NCBI RefSeq assembly: GCF_001020565.1
Contig: NZ_LDAS01000001.1
Span: 2,938,520-3,002,519 of the forward strand
DNA from: Maribacter thermophilus
GTDB taxonomy: Bacteria > Bacteroidota > Bacteroidia > Flavobacteriales > Flavobacteriaceae
DNA: 64,000 nt
Reading direction: 5' to 3'
Part shown: piece by piece, positions 9,317 to 17,624 of the stretch
Layout: each line of letters opens with the position of its first letter
Position numbering within the stretch: position 1 is the stretch's first letter
The notes under the pieces: generated by a model
The model's input: only the letters and a program-made list of their open reading frames with translations
The model's database searches: none
Told to the model about the DNA's origin: nothing
Program-made: the position numbers and the translations under genes

Positions 9317-9655
9317 TTATTGAATGCTCCATTTAGGTTTAACCAATTGCTGCATACTTCTGATAAATTCTTCCAACTCGGCCAAACGGTTCACCGTTTC
9401 CTTTTCGCCTTGCTCGGTCAGTTTGTAATACTTGCGCAAACGATTGTCCACTTTGGCCACCTCAACGTCCAACAGACCCTCGGCCTCTAACTTATGAAGT
9501 GCCGGATACAAGGCACCTTCAGTGATTTTTAAATCTCCTTTGGTAATAGCCTTTACTTTTTGGGTAATCTCATACCCGTACATCTTTCCTTCTTCATCCA
9601 ATAATTTTAAGATGATCGTAGATAAACTTCCTTTATATAGTTTAGAATTCGCCAT
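9317..9655 (-). CDS. PadR family transcriptional regulator
   Basis: A 112-residue PadR-like winged-helix repressor. The family features are clear: KLYKGSLSTIILKLL, MYGYEITQKV near residue 27, LKITEGALYPALHKLEAEGLL (recognition helix and wing start) and RKYYKLTEQGE. A C-terminal dimerisation helix follows (RLAELEEFIRSM). PadR proteins usually repress their own operon and release DNA on binding a small ligand. Here it heads a unit of three membrane proteins, a permease and an ABC ATPase. A TATGTTTG box and a TTATGCATAA palindrome upstream are candidate promoter and operator. Confidence 0.93.
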   Translation of the reverse strand: MANSKLYKGSLSTIILKLLDEEGKMYGYEITQKVKAITKGDLKITEGALYPALHKLEAEGLLDVEVAKVDNRLRKYYKLTEQGEKETVNRLAELEEFIRSMQQLVKPKWSIQ

Positions 9656-9684
9656 TATTGAATGCTATTGCACGTTAAATTCAA

Positions 9685-9692
9685 CAAACATA
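9685..9692 (-). promoter_or_regulatory. predicted -7 box of padR operon
   Basis: Minus-strand TATGTTTG fits the Bacteroidota -7 consensus TAnnTTTG and ends 29 bases before the padR ATG. About 25-34 bases further upstream is the 10-base palindrome TTATGCATAA (9717-9726), flanked by A/T-rich repeats. It is a candidate PadR operator near the -33 region. Consensus match only. Confidence 0.5.
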
Positions 9693-9780
9693 CTCCACTA
9701 ATATACATAAATTTCTTATGCATAAATTATTTAGGTATATATTTTTAAGGCTTTCCATTTTATATCGATGTACCAATGCT

Positions 9781-9788
9781 TAATTTTG
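9781..9788 (+). promoter_or_regulatory. predicted -7 box of ferredoxin reductase gene
   Basis: TAATTTTG fits TAnnTTTG and ends 27 bases before the ATG at 9816. It is divergent from the padR promoter, so the 160-base region between the two genes drives both sides. No clear -33 TTG was found at the usual spacing. Confidence 0.5.
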
Positions 9789-9815
9789 TAGACTATCTAT
9801 TTAAGAAAAGATACT

Positions 9816-10865
9816 ATGGCAGATTTCTATGCACTTACGGTCAAAAGCATTAAAAAACTAACTCCTAATTCGGTTGCAGTAACATTGGAGATACCCAAAG
9901 ATCTAATTCAGACCTTTGTTTTTACTGCCGGACAATACATTACCATAAAAAAGGAAATAAAAGGAAAAGAACTTCGAAGAGCGTACTCTATCTGTTCATC
10001 ACCGAAAAAGGAGAATATTACCATAGGAATCAAAAAAGTGGATAATGGAGGTTTCTCCCATTATGCAAATACAAAATTACAGGTAGGGGATGTACTGGAA
10101 GTAATGCCCCCAGAAGGAAGATTTTCCTTTAAACCGACCGGTAAAGTGCAAAATATAGCCGCCTTTGCTGCCGGTAGTGGAATTACACCGATTATGAGTA
10201 TTGCCAAATCCGTTTTGGATGACAACCCCAAAAACACCTTTGTTTTGGTGTATGGAAACAAAAGCTATGAAGAGACTATGTTCTATACCGATTTGGTAAA
10301 ACTGGAACTTGATTATACCAATAGGTTTTTTGTTTATTTCACCAATAGCCAAACAAGGGAAGACAAGGCGCTATTCGGACGTATTGACACTTCTACCGTC
10401 AACTATGCCCTAAAAAACAAACATGCGGGCACCTCTTTTGATGCTTTTTACCTATGTGGTCCTGAGAAAATGATCCATACCGTAAAAGACACCTTGTTGG
10501 AAAATGGTATTGAAGAAAATAAAATTCTCTTTGAATTGTTTACGGCCACCGAAATCAAAGAAGAATTGCCTACCCTACCGGACGGACAAACTTCTTTAAC
10601 GGTAGTTTTGGACGATGAGGAGTTTCAACTGACCATGGACAAGAAAACAACAGTGCTCGATGCTGTGTTGAAAGAAAACATCGATGCCCCTTATTCATGT
10701 CAAGGAGGGGTCTGTAGCAGCTGTATTGCAAGAGTAACGGAAGGTAAGGCAGAGATGGCGGTAAATCAGATTTTGACCGATAGTGAAATTGCCGAAGGTT
10801 TTGTTCTTACCTGCCAAGCACACCCAACAACACCGACCCTAAAGGTTGATTACGATGATGTATAG
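9816..10865 (+). CDS. PaaE-like ferredoxin--NADP reductase (FAD, NAD(P)H and 2Fe-2S domains)
   Basis: A 349-residue electron-transfer flavoprotein. Domain 1 (about 1-100) is a FAD-binding barrel with RAYSICS. Domain 2 (about 105-235) is the NAD(P)H domain with GSGITPIMSI and CGPEKM. Domain 3 (about 260-349) is a plant-type ferredoxin with Cys 295, 300, 303 and 333 in CxxxxCxxC...C. This order matches phenylacetyl-CoA epoxidase reductase PaaE and related reductases of ring or chain hydroxylases. No paaABCD genes are nearby, so the partner oxygenase or desaturase is encoded elsewhere and the paaE name is not secure. It stands alone with its own promoter. Confidence 0.9.
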   Translation: MADFYALTVKSIKKLTPNSVAVTLEIPKDLIQTFVFTAGQYITIKKEIKGKELRRAYSICSSPKKENITIGIKKVDNGGFSHYANTKLQVGDVLEVMPPEGRFSFKPTGKVQNIAAFAAGSGITPIMSIAKSVLDDNPKNTFVLVYGNKSYEETMFYTDLVKLELDYTNRFFVYFTNSQTREDKALFGRIDTSTVNYALKNKHAGTSFDAFYLCGPEKMIHTVKDTLLENGIEENKILFELFTATEIKEELPTLPDGQTSLTVVLDDEEFQLTMDKKTTVLDAVLKENIDAPYSCQGGVCSSCIARVTEGKAEMAVNQILTDSEIAEGFVLTCQAHPTTPTLKVDYDDV

Positions 10866-10921
10866 CTATCTTGTCAAGTAGCATTATTGTCACCATTTAC
10901 GCAAAAACCTATTAGAATAGC

Positions 10922-11713
10922 TTAAGGAAGCAACAACTTTAGTTGTTCAATGGCATTTTCATAACCTAGGGTATATGCCTTCTCTATGCCCTTTCTATCA
11001 AGAATTCCGATATGTTCCAAATCCTTGGGTTCAACGACCATATCGCATTGGCTTATTTTTTCTCTATTAATGGCATAGATCATAAGACCTGTAACCCTTC
11101 CGGTCAACTGAATGGAGTTTTTTAAATGCTTCTTGTCCAATTTAGAAACAATGGACACGTTGCTGCCAATTATAAAGTCCGCTTTACCCAAAACCGGTTC
11201 TAATGGAAAGTTGTTCATTATACCTCCATCGGCATACAAACCTCCATTATAGTGGACAGGACTAAATACCGGTGGCAATGCTGCAGATGCCAACAAAGGT
11301 TTTATTAGCTCTCCCTGGTTTACAAATAATTCTTCCCCTTTCTCGAGGTCGGTCGCAACTACATATAGGTCTCTTCTTAGTTCTTCAAAAGAATTTTGCG
11401 AAAAATAGGTCTTAAATATATTTTCATACCTATCGGTATCTAAGAGACCGGGTTTAGCAATCGTAAAGAAGTTATATTTAAACAATGGGGTCTCTTTAAA
11501 AAAACGGATCATATCGGTGATAGGGGTATCGTTTGCATATAAAGCCCCTACAAGTGCTCCAATACTACTGCCTGCCACTATTTCCGCCTCAAGACCAAAT
11601 TCTTGCAGAGCCTTGATAACCCCGATATGGGCCATGCCCCTAACACCACCCCCCGATAGTACCAATCCTATTCTTTTTGACCTCAGCGATATGTTACTTT
11701 CTGGTTCGTGCAT
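10922..11713 (-). CDS. patatin-like phospholipase (RssA-like)
   Basis: A patatin-fold serine hydrolase of 263 residues, probably acting on phospholipid or acyl-ester bonds. The oxyanion loop is SGGGVRG at about 20-26. The nucleophile is Ser50 in GSSIG and the partner Asp162 is in DGG, giving a complete Ser-Asp dyad. The frame is open to 11758, but that start would lie inside the terminator hairpin of htrA at 11723-11759. The ATG at 11711-11713 (MHEPESNISLRS) is therefore the better start. The protein resembles the cytoplasmic RssA/YchK type. It lacks the signal peptide and barrel of larger patatins. It is separate from htrA, being beyond the terminator. Confidence 0.9.
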   Translation of the reverse strand: MHEPESNISLRSKRIGLVLSGGGVRGMAHIGVIKALQEFGLEAEIVAGSSIGALVGALYANDTPITDMIRFFKETPLFKYNFFTIAKPGLLDTDRYENIFKTYFSQNSFEELRRDLYVVATDLEKGEELFVNQGELIKPLLASAALPPVFSPVHYNGGLYADGGIMNNFPLEPVLGKADFIIGSNVSIVSKLDKKHLKNSIQLTGRVTGLMIYAINREKISQCDMVVEPKDLEHIGILDRKGIEKAYTLGYENAIEQLKLLLP

Positions 11714-11718
11714 ACTAT

Positions 11719-11759
11719 AAAAAATGCCGTATAGGATTATGTTCTTCCTATACGGCATT
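11719..11759 (-). terminator. intrinsic terminator of htrA
   Basis: A perfect 14-base-pair stem: left arm 11723-11736 (aatgccgtatagga), right arm 11746-11759, 9-base loop. On the minus strand it runs into a T-rich tract. It begins 20 bases after the htrA stop and rules out the longest patatin start. Confidence 0.9.
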
Positions 11760-11779
11760 AAAATTAACCAAATACTCCC

Positions 11780-13294
11780 TTATGATTCCAATCCGAACGC
11801 ATAATAATATTTATCACCGTTCTCATAGATACCTTCCAACATAACTCCTCCCTTTTTATTCTCGAGTATTTTGGCTACATCTCCTACTTCTTTAACACGT
11901 TTACCATCGATATGGGTAATGATAAAACCTTCTCGCATCTGTGTTTGCCTTTTTATAGTACCTGGATACAACTTCTTCACCTGCACACCACCATCAATAT
12001 CCAATTTTTTGGCCAAGTCCTTATCCAAAGTTTCAAAATCGGCACCTAACAGATTAAACACTTCTTTTCGCTCTTTCTTTATGATGCCGGTTCCACCTTC
12101 CCTATTCATCAAGGTAACCTCAATTTCTTTTTCCTTACCATCGCGTTTTACCAATAAGGTGACCTTATCTCCAGGTCTTTTTCCTGCAATGATTTCCTGT
12201 AATCTTGGTGACGTATGGGTTTCAATACCATTCACTTCTAGAATAATGTCTCCTGATTCGACCCCCGCCTTATCAGCAGCAGAATCCTCACCAACTTCCT
12301 CTACCCATACACCACTGGCAAAATCAACATCTTTTTCCTTGGCCAAATTACTGTCCATCGTACGGATGGTAACGCCCAGCATTCCCCTTTGAACATTTCC
12401 GTACTTCAACAAATCCTCGACCACTTTTGTAACGATGTTACTGGGTACTGCGAAGCCGTATCCGGTATAGGTACCCGTTCTACTGGCGATGGCAGTATTG
12501 ATTCCCACCAAATTACCGTCTAAATTAACCAAGGCTCCACCACTATTTCCCGGGTTAATCGCCGCATCGGTCTGAATAAAGCTTTCTACCGCAAAACGAT
12601 CTTGGTTAATATTTATATTACGTGCTTTTGCACTCACAATACCTGCGGTAACCGTAGAGTTCAGACCCAATGGATTACCTACTGCCAGCACCCATTCCCC
12701 TACTTCAACATCATCTGAATTCACCAAAGACATGGTCTTAAGGTTATCTGCCTTTATCTGAATCAAGGCCAGATCCGTAGTTGGGTCTGTTCCTATGACA
12801 GTTGCCTTATACGACTCGTTATCGTAAAGGGTAACCTCAATATCATCTGCATTGTCTATAACGTGGTTGTTTGTAACAATATAGCCTTTGTCATTAATAA
12901 TCACCCCAGAACCGGTACCTACCCTAGGTTGCGATTGTATTTCTGGGGTTTGCCCCTTGAACATATCCCCAAAAAACTCTTTAAATGGATCGGGGAGTTC
13001 CCTTGCCCTACTATTGTCATAACCAGATGACATTTGGGTAGATTTTATGTGCACCACGGCATCCAGCACCTTTTTAGATGTATCGGTAAAATCCAACGGT
13101 TTAATATTTCCCTCATCATCCGCCGTATAAAGCACATGTTTTCCTTTTACCGTTTCTACGGTGGTTACACCTTTTACTTCTTCTTTTTGGTTTAGCCTGT
13201 TGAACCCTATTACCCCTAAACTAACGACCAGGGCAATAAGGGCAGAGAAGAAGTAAACCTTTAAACTTCCACTCTTTGTTTTGTTTGTATTCAT
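11780..13294 (-). CDS. degP: HtrA/DegP family periplasmic serine protease (Do-like)
   Basis: A 504-residue DegP/HtrA protease-chaperone that degrades or refolds misfolded envelope proteins. One membrane helix or uncleaved signal lies at about residues 12-31. The trypsin-like domain has the full triad: His144 in TNNHVID, Asp174 in TTDLAL and Ser251 in GNSGGA. Two PDZ domains follow, at about 310-400 and 410-504. The second contains KKLDIDGGVQVKKL. Length and layout match flavobacterial Do-type proteases. The gene is monocistronic, with a TAATTTTG box upstream and a strong terminator downstream. A sigma-E-like control cannot be judged from the sequence. Confidence 0.96.
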   Translation of the reverse strand: MNTNKTKSGSLKVYFFSALIALVVSLGVIGFNRLNQKEEVKGVTTVETVKGKHVLYTADDEGNIKPLDFTDTSKKVLDAVVHIKSTQMSSGYDNSRARELPDPFKEFFGDMFKGQTPEIQSQPRVGTGSGVIINDKGYIVTNNHVIDNADDIEVTLYDNESYKATVIGTDPTTDLALIQIKADNLKTMSLVNSDDVEVGEWVLAVGNPLGLNSTVTAGIVSAKARNININQDRFAVESFIQTDAAINPGNSGGALVNLDGNLVGINTAIASRTGTYTGYGFAVPSNIVTKVVEDLLKYGNVQRGMLGVTIRTMDSNLAKEKDVDFASGVWVEEVGEDSAADKAGVESGDIILEVNGIETHTSPRLQEIIAGKRPGDKVTLLVKRDGKEKEIEVTLMNREGGTGIIKKERKEVFNLLGADFETLDKDLAKKLDIDGGVQVKKLYPGTIKRQTQMREGFIITHIDGKRVKEVGDVAKILENKKGGVMLEGIYENGDKYYYAFGLES

Positions 13295-13322
13295 ATCTAT
13301 CTTCGTTTTTTTGTTTTTACTA

Positions 13323-13330
13323 CAAAATTA
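13323..13330 (-). promoter_or_regulatory. predicted -7 box of htrA
   Basis: Minus-strand TAATTTTG matches TAnnTTTG and ends 28 bases before the htrA ATG. Based on consensus only. Confidence 0.5.
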
Positions 13331-13677
13331 TGTCAATCCCTATGCCAGTTGGGCCACAGTCAGTGCTAAAAATTTTTTAAAATTTCATACTTTTTTAAGT
13401 TCTTTTTTAGACTGTACGGTCCGTTTGCAAAAAAAATATGTTGAATTTTGAAAGGAATGTGCTTTTTGTCGACTTTTTATTAGGAATGAAGGGGCGCCTT
13501 TTAAAAAACAAGGTTGTCAGAACGTAAGCCTACCGACCCAACGGTATGTTCATGTCATTTTGTCGATTGACGGTTTTTTTTCTTATATTCTGAGAAAGAT
13601 AAAATCCAGAAAGGGGAAAAATCCATGTCGATTTTTATTGTAAGTTTAAACGGAAAAGGAAACTTAAACAGAAACTA
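13331..13677. other. divergent intergenic region between htrA and the arsenosugar-type locus
   Basis: No credible open frame. The region is A/T-rich with several T runs. It holds the htrA promoter at its left end and the operator-like site at 13532-13545. A box differing from TAnnTTTG by one base (TCATTTTG, 13555-13562) lies 9 bases further on and could start transcription rightwards into the glycosyltransferase gene. That would give a leader of about 110 bases. Confidence 0.6.
13532..13545. promoter_or_regulatory. candidate second TetR operator
   Basis: ACCGACC-CAA-CGGT shares 11 of 14 bases and identical spacing with the perfect palindrome ACCGACC-AGT-CGGT found upstream of the TetR gene (22944-22957). 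It lies 132 bases before the first gene of the locus and just before a near-consensus -7 box. Binding by the same regulator is inference. Confidence 0.45.
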
Positions 13678-14358
13678 ATGCAAAGTACGGCCATTTTGGT
13701 ATTTGCGAATTCTTCTTCAGAAGAGTTGCTACACAAGCCTGTCAAAAATGGCGAAATTCTGTTTGATGCCCTTACCAAAAACACCCTTAAGACCGTTGAA
13801 AAAACGAATTTTCCCTTCTTTCATTTTACTGAAAAAGAACAAATAGGCAATTCTTTCGGAGAGCGTTTTACCAATGCAATAAATACAGTTTTCAGTAAAG
13901 GATTCGATAAGGTCATTGCCATTGGTAACGATACCCCACAACTAAAAACAAGCCATTTAAAGAAAGCGGCATCTGCACTTAGGTCGCAAAAGACGGTAGT
14001 GGGCCCTTCGTTAGATGGAGGCTTTTATTTGATAGGCCTTCACAAGTCTAATTTTGACCCTGTATCCTTTGAACAATTGCCTTGGCAGCGTTTTAATCTT
14101 TTGAGCAGTCTGTTGCGACAACTTGCAACCAAAAATTGTGATGTTTACCGCTTACAGCTTCTTCTTGATCTAGATACGGTAAAAGATATAAAAAGACTTT
14201 CTGCCTTTACAGGCTCTATCTCCTCTTCTTTAATAAAAATATTGGCCTCGCTATTATATCGTAAAAAACATAGTGTCGCTTTCTTTATAGAACATTTTTC
14301 AAGTGTCTTTGTTCAACATCCTTACAACAAAGGATCTCCCTTCATATTTCATTCCTAA
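13678..14358 (+). CDS. DUF2064 glycosyltransferase (rSAM/arsenosugar-associated type)
   Basis: A 226-residue protein of the DUF2064 family, with a nucleotide-sugar transferase (GT-A-like) fold. Visible family marks are QIGNSFGERFTNA, AIGNDTPQL (with the Asp expected for nucleotide or metal binding), VVGPSLDGGFYLIGL and a late LLLDLDTVKDI. Proteins of this kind occur beside radical SAM ArsS genes and are annotated as arsenosugar biosynthesis glycosyltransferases. They are thought to add or move a sugar moiety. The usual N-terminal KxPxxGxVKTRL motif is weak here (NSSSEELLHKPVKNG), so nucleotide binding may differ. It is first in the plus-strand locus. The SusC gene follows after 56 bases. Confidence 0.83.
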   Translation: MQSTAILVFANSSSEELLHKPVKNGEILFDALTKNTLKTVEKTNFPFFHFTEKEQIGNSFGERFTNAINTVFSKGFDKVIAIGNDTPQLKTSHLKKAASALRSQKTVVGPSLDGGFYLIGLHKSNFDPVSFEQLPWQRFNLLSSLLRQLATKNCDVYRLQLLLDLDTVKDIKRLSAFTGSISSSLIKILASLLYRKKHSVAFFIEHFSSVFVQHPYNKGSPFIFHS

Positions 14359-14371
14359 TTGAATCACCTTC

Positions 14372-14387
14372 GGTAGCCAATGCTACC
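14372..14387 (+). promoter_or_regulatory. hairpin between glycosyltransferase and susC
   Basis: Perfect 6-base arms ggtagc (14372-14377) and gctacc (14382-14387) with a 4-base loop, and no T run afterwards. It could be an mRNA processing or stability element that sets different levels of the two genes. A binding site is also possible. Confidence 0.35.
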
Positions 14388-14414
14388 TCAATTACTAATG
14401 AAATAACCTCCCTC

Positions 14415-17400
14415 ATGAAATTTATAATGTTGGTCATGGCCATTGTTATGACCGCACCCACATTAGCCCAAGATACTATTTCCGGTACCGTAAAGGATGC
14501 CGAAGGAAATCCTATACCCTATGTCAATATTATTCTGTTAGATCATAATATAGGGGCTACTACCAACGAAAATGGTGTTTATTCGTTAACTGTTCCCAAC
14601 ACGCAAGGTGTCTTGCAATTCTCTGTATTGGGCTACACGTCGCAAAAAATTTCCATTAAAGACCGTTTAATTATAGATGTAACCTTATTAGAATCATCGG
14701 AACAACTGAACGAGGTGGTTTTAACGGCCTTGGGCCTAAAGCGTGAAACCAAAGAATTGGGTTATGCTGTTCAAAGCTTGGACGCTCAGGGAATTACCGA
14801 AGTAAAGTCGGTCAATTTCTTGGACAACCTATCCGGAAAATTGGCAGGCGTGACAATCAATCAAGGCCCTACAGGAGTAGGCTCCTCATCAAAAATTATC
14901 ATTAGGGGAGAAGCTTCCTTTTCAAATAACAATCCGTTATTCATTATAAACGGTATTCCTATAAACAACAATTCGGTCTTCAATTTTAGCAATGAGGCCG
15001 CCGCAGGATTTCAAGAAATTGATTTTGGTAATGGGGCCATGGAGGTCAATCCTGACGATATTAAGGAAGTATCGGTATTAAAAGGGCCTAGCGCTGCCGC
15101 CCTTTACGGTACGCGAGCGGCGAATGGCGTTATAGTCATAGAAACAAAGGACGGTGGCAATACCAAAGGTATGGGCATTAGTTATAGCACCAGTTTTTTT
15201 GTGGATACTGCCTTTAAACTTCCCGATTTTCAAAATGAATATGGGCAAGGAAATGCAGGGCAATTTGCCTTTGTAGATGGTCTAGGGGGTGGAACCAACG
15301 ATTTAATTTCATATAGCTGGGGACCTCGCTTGGATGTAGGCAACCTTATTCCCCAATTCGATAGTCCTGTGATATTGGCGGACGGCACCGTTGTCAGAGG
15401 TGGTGACACCTCGCTCTACAATAATCTTCCCATCACACCCACTCCTTTTGTTTCCAATCCCGATAACCTGAAAGATTTTTATAGAACGGGCACGACACTT
15501 ATTAACAACATTGCGGTTTCCTCGGGGTTTGAAAAAGGAAGTTACAGGCTGTCCTTTACAGATTTGAGAAGTGAATCCATTATACCCGGTGTTGACCTGG
15601 ATAGGCAGACCATCGGTGCTCGTTTAGATTTTAAACCTGCCAAAAATCTACGGATCGGATCCTTTATAAATTATGTAAATTCTAAAAGCAGTAATAGGCC
15701 CTCTAACGGATATGGCTCAGAAAACGTAAATTATGCCCTTGTAGGATGGGGGCCTAGATCCCTAAATATTGAAAGCTTACGAGATTATTGGCAACCAGGT
15801 TTGGAAGGGGTACAGCAATACTCATTTAACTACACCTATTTTGATAACCCCTTCTTTACCATGTACGAAAACCGAAATTCTTTTAATAGGGACCGGGTTT
15901 TTGGAAATATCTCTACAAGTTATGATATTACGGACCATCTTACCATTTCACTTCGGTCCGGCATGGATTACTCAAACGAAAGACGTAGGTTAAGACGGGC
16001 CTTTAGCTCCAATAGGTTTCAAAATGGGGGTTATGCGGAACACGACGTCTTTTTCAGGGAAATAAATACCGACTTTCTTATTAATTACAAGAAGAGATTC
16101 GATAATATAAGTCTTGATATATCTTTCGGAGGCAATAGATTGGACCAAAAAGCATCTACCTCGCAATCACAAACTACCAGTTTGGCCCAGCCGGGGATTT
16201 TTAAATTATCGAATGCCGCTTCACCTATTGAGGTATTCGAATTTGAATCTAACAAGCGCATCAATAGTTTATATGGATTGGCAAAATTGGGATATAAAGA
16301 TTTTCTTTTTCTGGACATTACCGGTCGTAACGATTGGTCCAGTGCCTTGGCAACACCTTTTTCAGTTGACAATACCTCTTTCTTTTACCCTTCGGTATCC
16401 ACTAGTTTTATAGTGTCGGAAGTAACAGATCTACCAAACTATATCTCTTTTTTAAAATTAAGGGGCAGTTGGGCACAGGTTGGCAATGATACCGATCCAT
16501 ACCAAACAACCGGAGCGTTTGTAGCACAGACACCGTACAATGGCCAACCTACATTCAGCAATCAAAATACCATCGCCAACCCCAACCTAAGACCGGAACA
16601 AACCTCATCTTTCGAGGTAGGTGCCGACATCCGCTTGTTCTCCGACCGATTAAGTTTTGATATTTCATATTACAACTCCTTAACGAAAGATCAAATCATT
16701 TCACTGCCCATAGGTATCTCTTCGGGATACACCCAACAAGTGGTTAATGCGGGCAGTGTACGCTCTAAAGGTGTAGAGATCATTCTGGGTATTTCACCTA
16801 TTGTTACCGAAAACCTAATATGGAACAGCACTTTTAATTTTAGTACGAACAAAGCCATTGTTGAAGATCTGCCACAAAACGATGGTAGGTTAACCCTTGC
16901 TTATTCTAGAATATACGACAGCCAAAACCAAACGGTATATTTACAAGTGGAAGAAGGGGGGCGCATAGGTGATCTATATGGCACGGGATACCTAAAAAAT
17001 GAAAACGGGGATTTTGTTTTGACAGACCAAGGCAACTATATCCCCGATAATACCCTACAGAAACTAGGAAATTACAATCCCGATTTTGTGCTAGGTTTTT
17101 CTAACCGTTTCAACTACAAGAAATGGAATCTTGGTTTCTTGTTCGATTGGAGGCAAGGAGGCATTATTGTATCCAGAACTAGGGCCCTCGGAAATGTTGG
17201 CGGTCAACTGGCCGAAACCGCATACCGACCAGAGAATGGTATTGTAGCGGATGGCGTGGTAAATACCGGATCTACAGAAAACCCGATCTACACCCAAAAC
17301 ACGGTCGCTATATCGGCAGAAAGCTATTACCGTCAATTTTATGACCGCAACCATGAAGAAAACAATGTCTACGATGCTTCCTTTTTAAAATTACGGCAAT

Positions 17401-17618
17401 TTTCTATCGGATACACTTTTGATAAACTAAGCTTTTTTAACCAAGAAACCAGTTTAAACCTATCGCTCATAGGAAAAAACCTATTTGCTATTACCGAGAA
17501 TCCTCATTTTGATCCCGAACAGCTTGCCGTACAAGGGCAATCGCTTATAAGCGGTGTAGAAGATATGTCATATGCGACTACACGTAGTTATGGTCTTAAG
17601 GCAAGTTTTAATTTTTAA
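14415..17618 (+). CDS. SusC/RagA family TonB-linked outer-membrane transporter
   Basis: A 1067-residue TonB-dependent outer-membrane channel. A signal peptide covers about residues 1-19, ending in LAQ. A carboxypeptidase-D-like beta domain follows (about 20-95: ISGTVKDAEGNPIPYVNI). The SusC hallmark and TonB-box region is at about 96-125 (LNEVVLTALGLKRETKELGY). The plug contains IRGEASFSNNNPLFIINGIP and VLKGPSAAALYGTRAANGVIVI. The barrel ends with Phe (KASFNF). It pairs with the SusD lipoprotein gene 6 bases downstream to import a ligand too large for porins. The context beside ArsS suggests the ligand relates to arsenosugar or organoarsenical metabolism. This is inference, because no substrate residues can be read. 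Confidence 0.95.
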   Translation: MKFIMLVMAIVMTAPTLAQDTISGTVKDAEGNPIPYVNIILLDHNIGATTNENGVYSLTVPNTQGVLQFSVLGYTSQKISIKDRLIIDVTLLESSEQLNEVVLTALGLKRETKELGYAVQSLDAQGITEVKSVNFLDNLSGKLAGVTINQGPTGVGSSSKIIIRGEASFSNNNPLFIINGIPINNNSVFNFSNEAAAGFQEIDFGNGAMEVNPDDIKEVSVLKGPSAAALYGTRAANGVIVIETKDGGNTKGMGISYSTSFFVDTAFKLPDFQNEYGQGNAGQFAFVDGLGGGTNDLISYSWGPRLDVGNLIPQFDSPVILADGTVVRGGDTSLYNNLPITPTPFVSNPDNLKDFYRTGTTLINNIAVSSGFEKGSYRLSFTDLRSESIIPGVDLDRQTIGARLDFKPAKNLRIGSFINYVNSKSSNRPSNGYGSENVNYALVGWGPRSLNIESLRDYWQPGLEGVQQYSFNYTYFDNPFFTMYENRNSFNRDRVFGNISTSYDITDHLTISLRSGMDYSNERRRLRRAFSSNRFQNGGYAEHDVFFREINTDFLINYKKRFDNISLDISFGGNRLDQKASTSQSQTTSLAQPGIFKLSNAASPIEVFEFESNKRINSLYGLAKLGYKDFLFLDITGRNDWSSALATPFSVDNTSFFYPSVSTSFIVSEVTDLPNYISFLKLRGSWAQVGNDTDPYQTTGAFVAQTPYNGQPTFSNQNTIANPNLRPEQTSSFEVGADIRLFSDRLSFDISYYNSLTKDQIISLPIGISSGYTQQVVNAGSVRSKGVEIILGISPIVTENLIWNSTFNFSTNKAIVEDLPQNDGRLTLAYSRIYDSQNQTVYLQVEEGGRIGDLYGTGYLKNENGDFVLTDQGNYIPDNTLQKLGNYNPDFVLGFSNRFNYKKWNLGFLFDWRQGGIIVSRTRALGNVGGQLAETAYRPENGIVADGVVNTGSTENPIYTQNTVAISAESYYRQFYDRNHEENNVYDASFLKLRQFSIGYTFDKLSFFNQETSLNLSLIGKNLFAITENPHFDPEQLAVQGQSLISGVEDMSYATTRSYGLKASFNF

Positions 17619-17624
17619 GGAAAC

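Noticed and set aside
9816..10865. Naming the reductase paaE
   Set aside because: The domain order fits, but no phenylacetate epoxidase genes are nearby. The same architecture serves other oxygenases.
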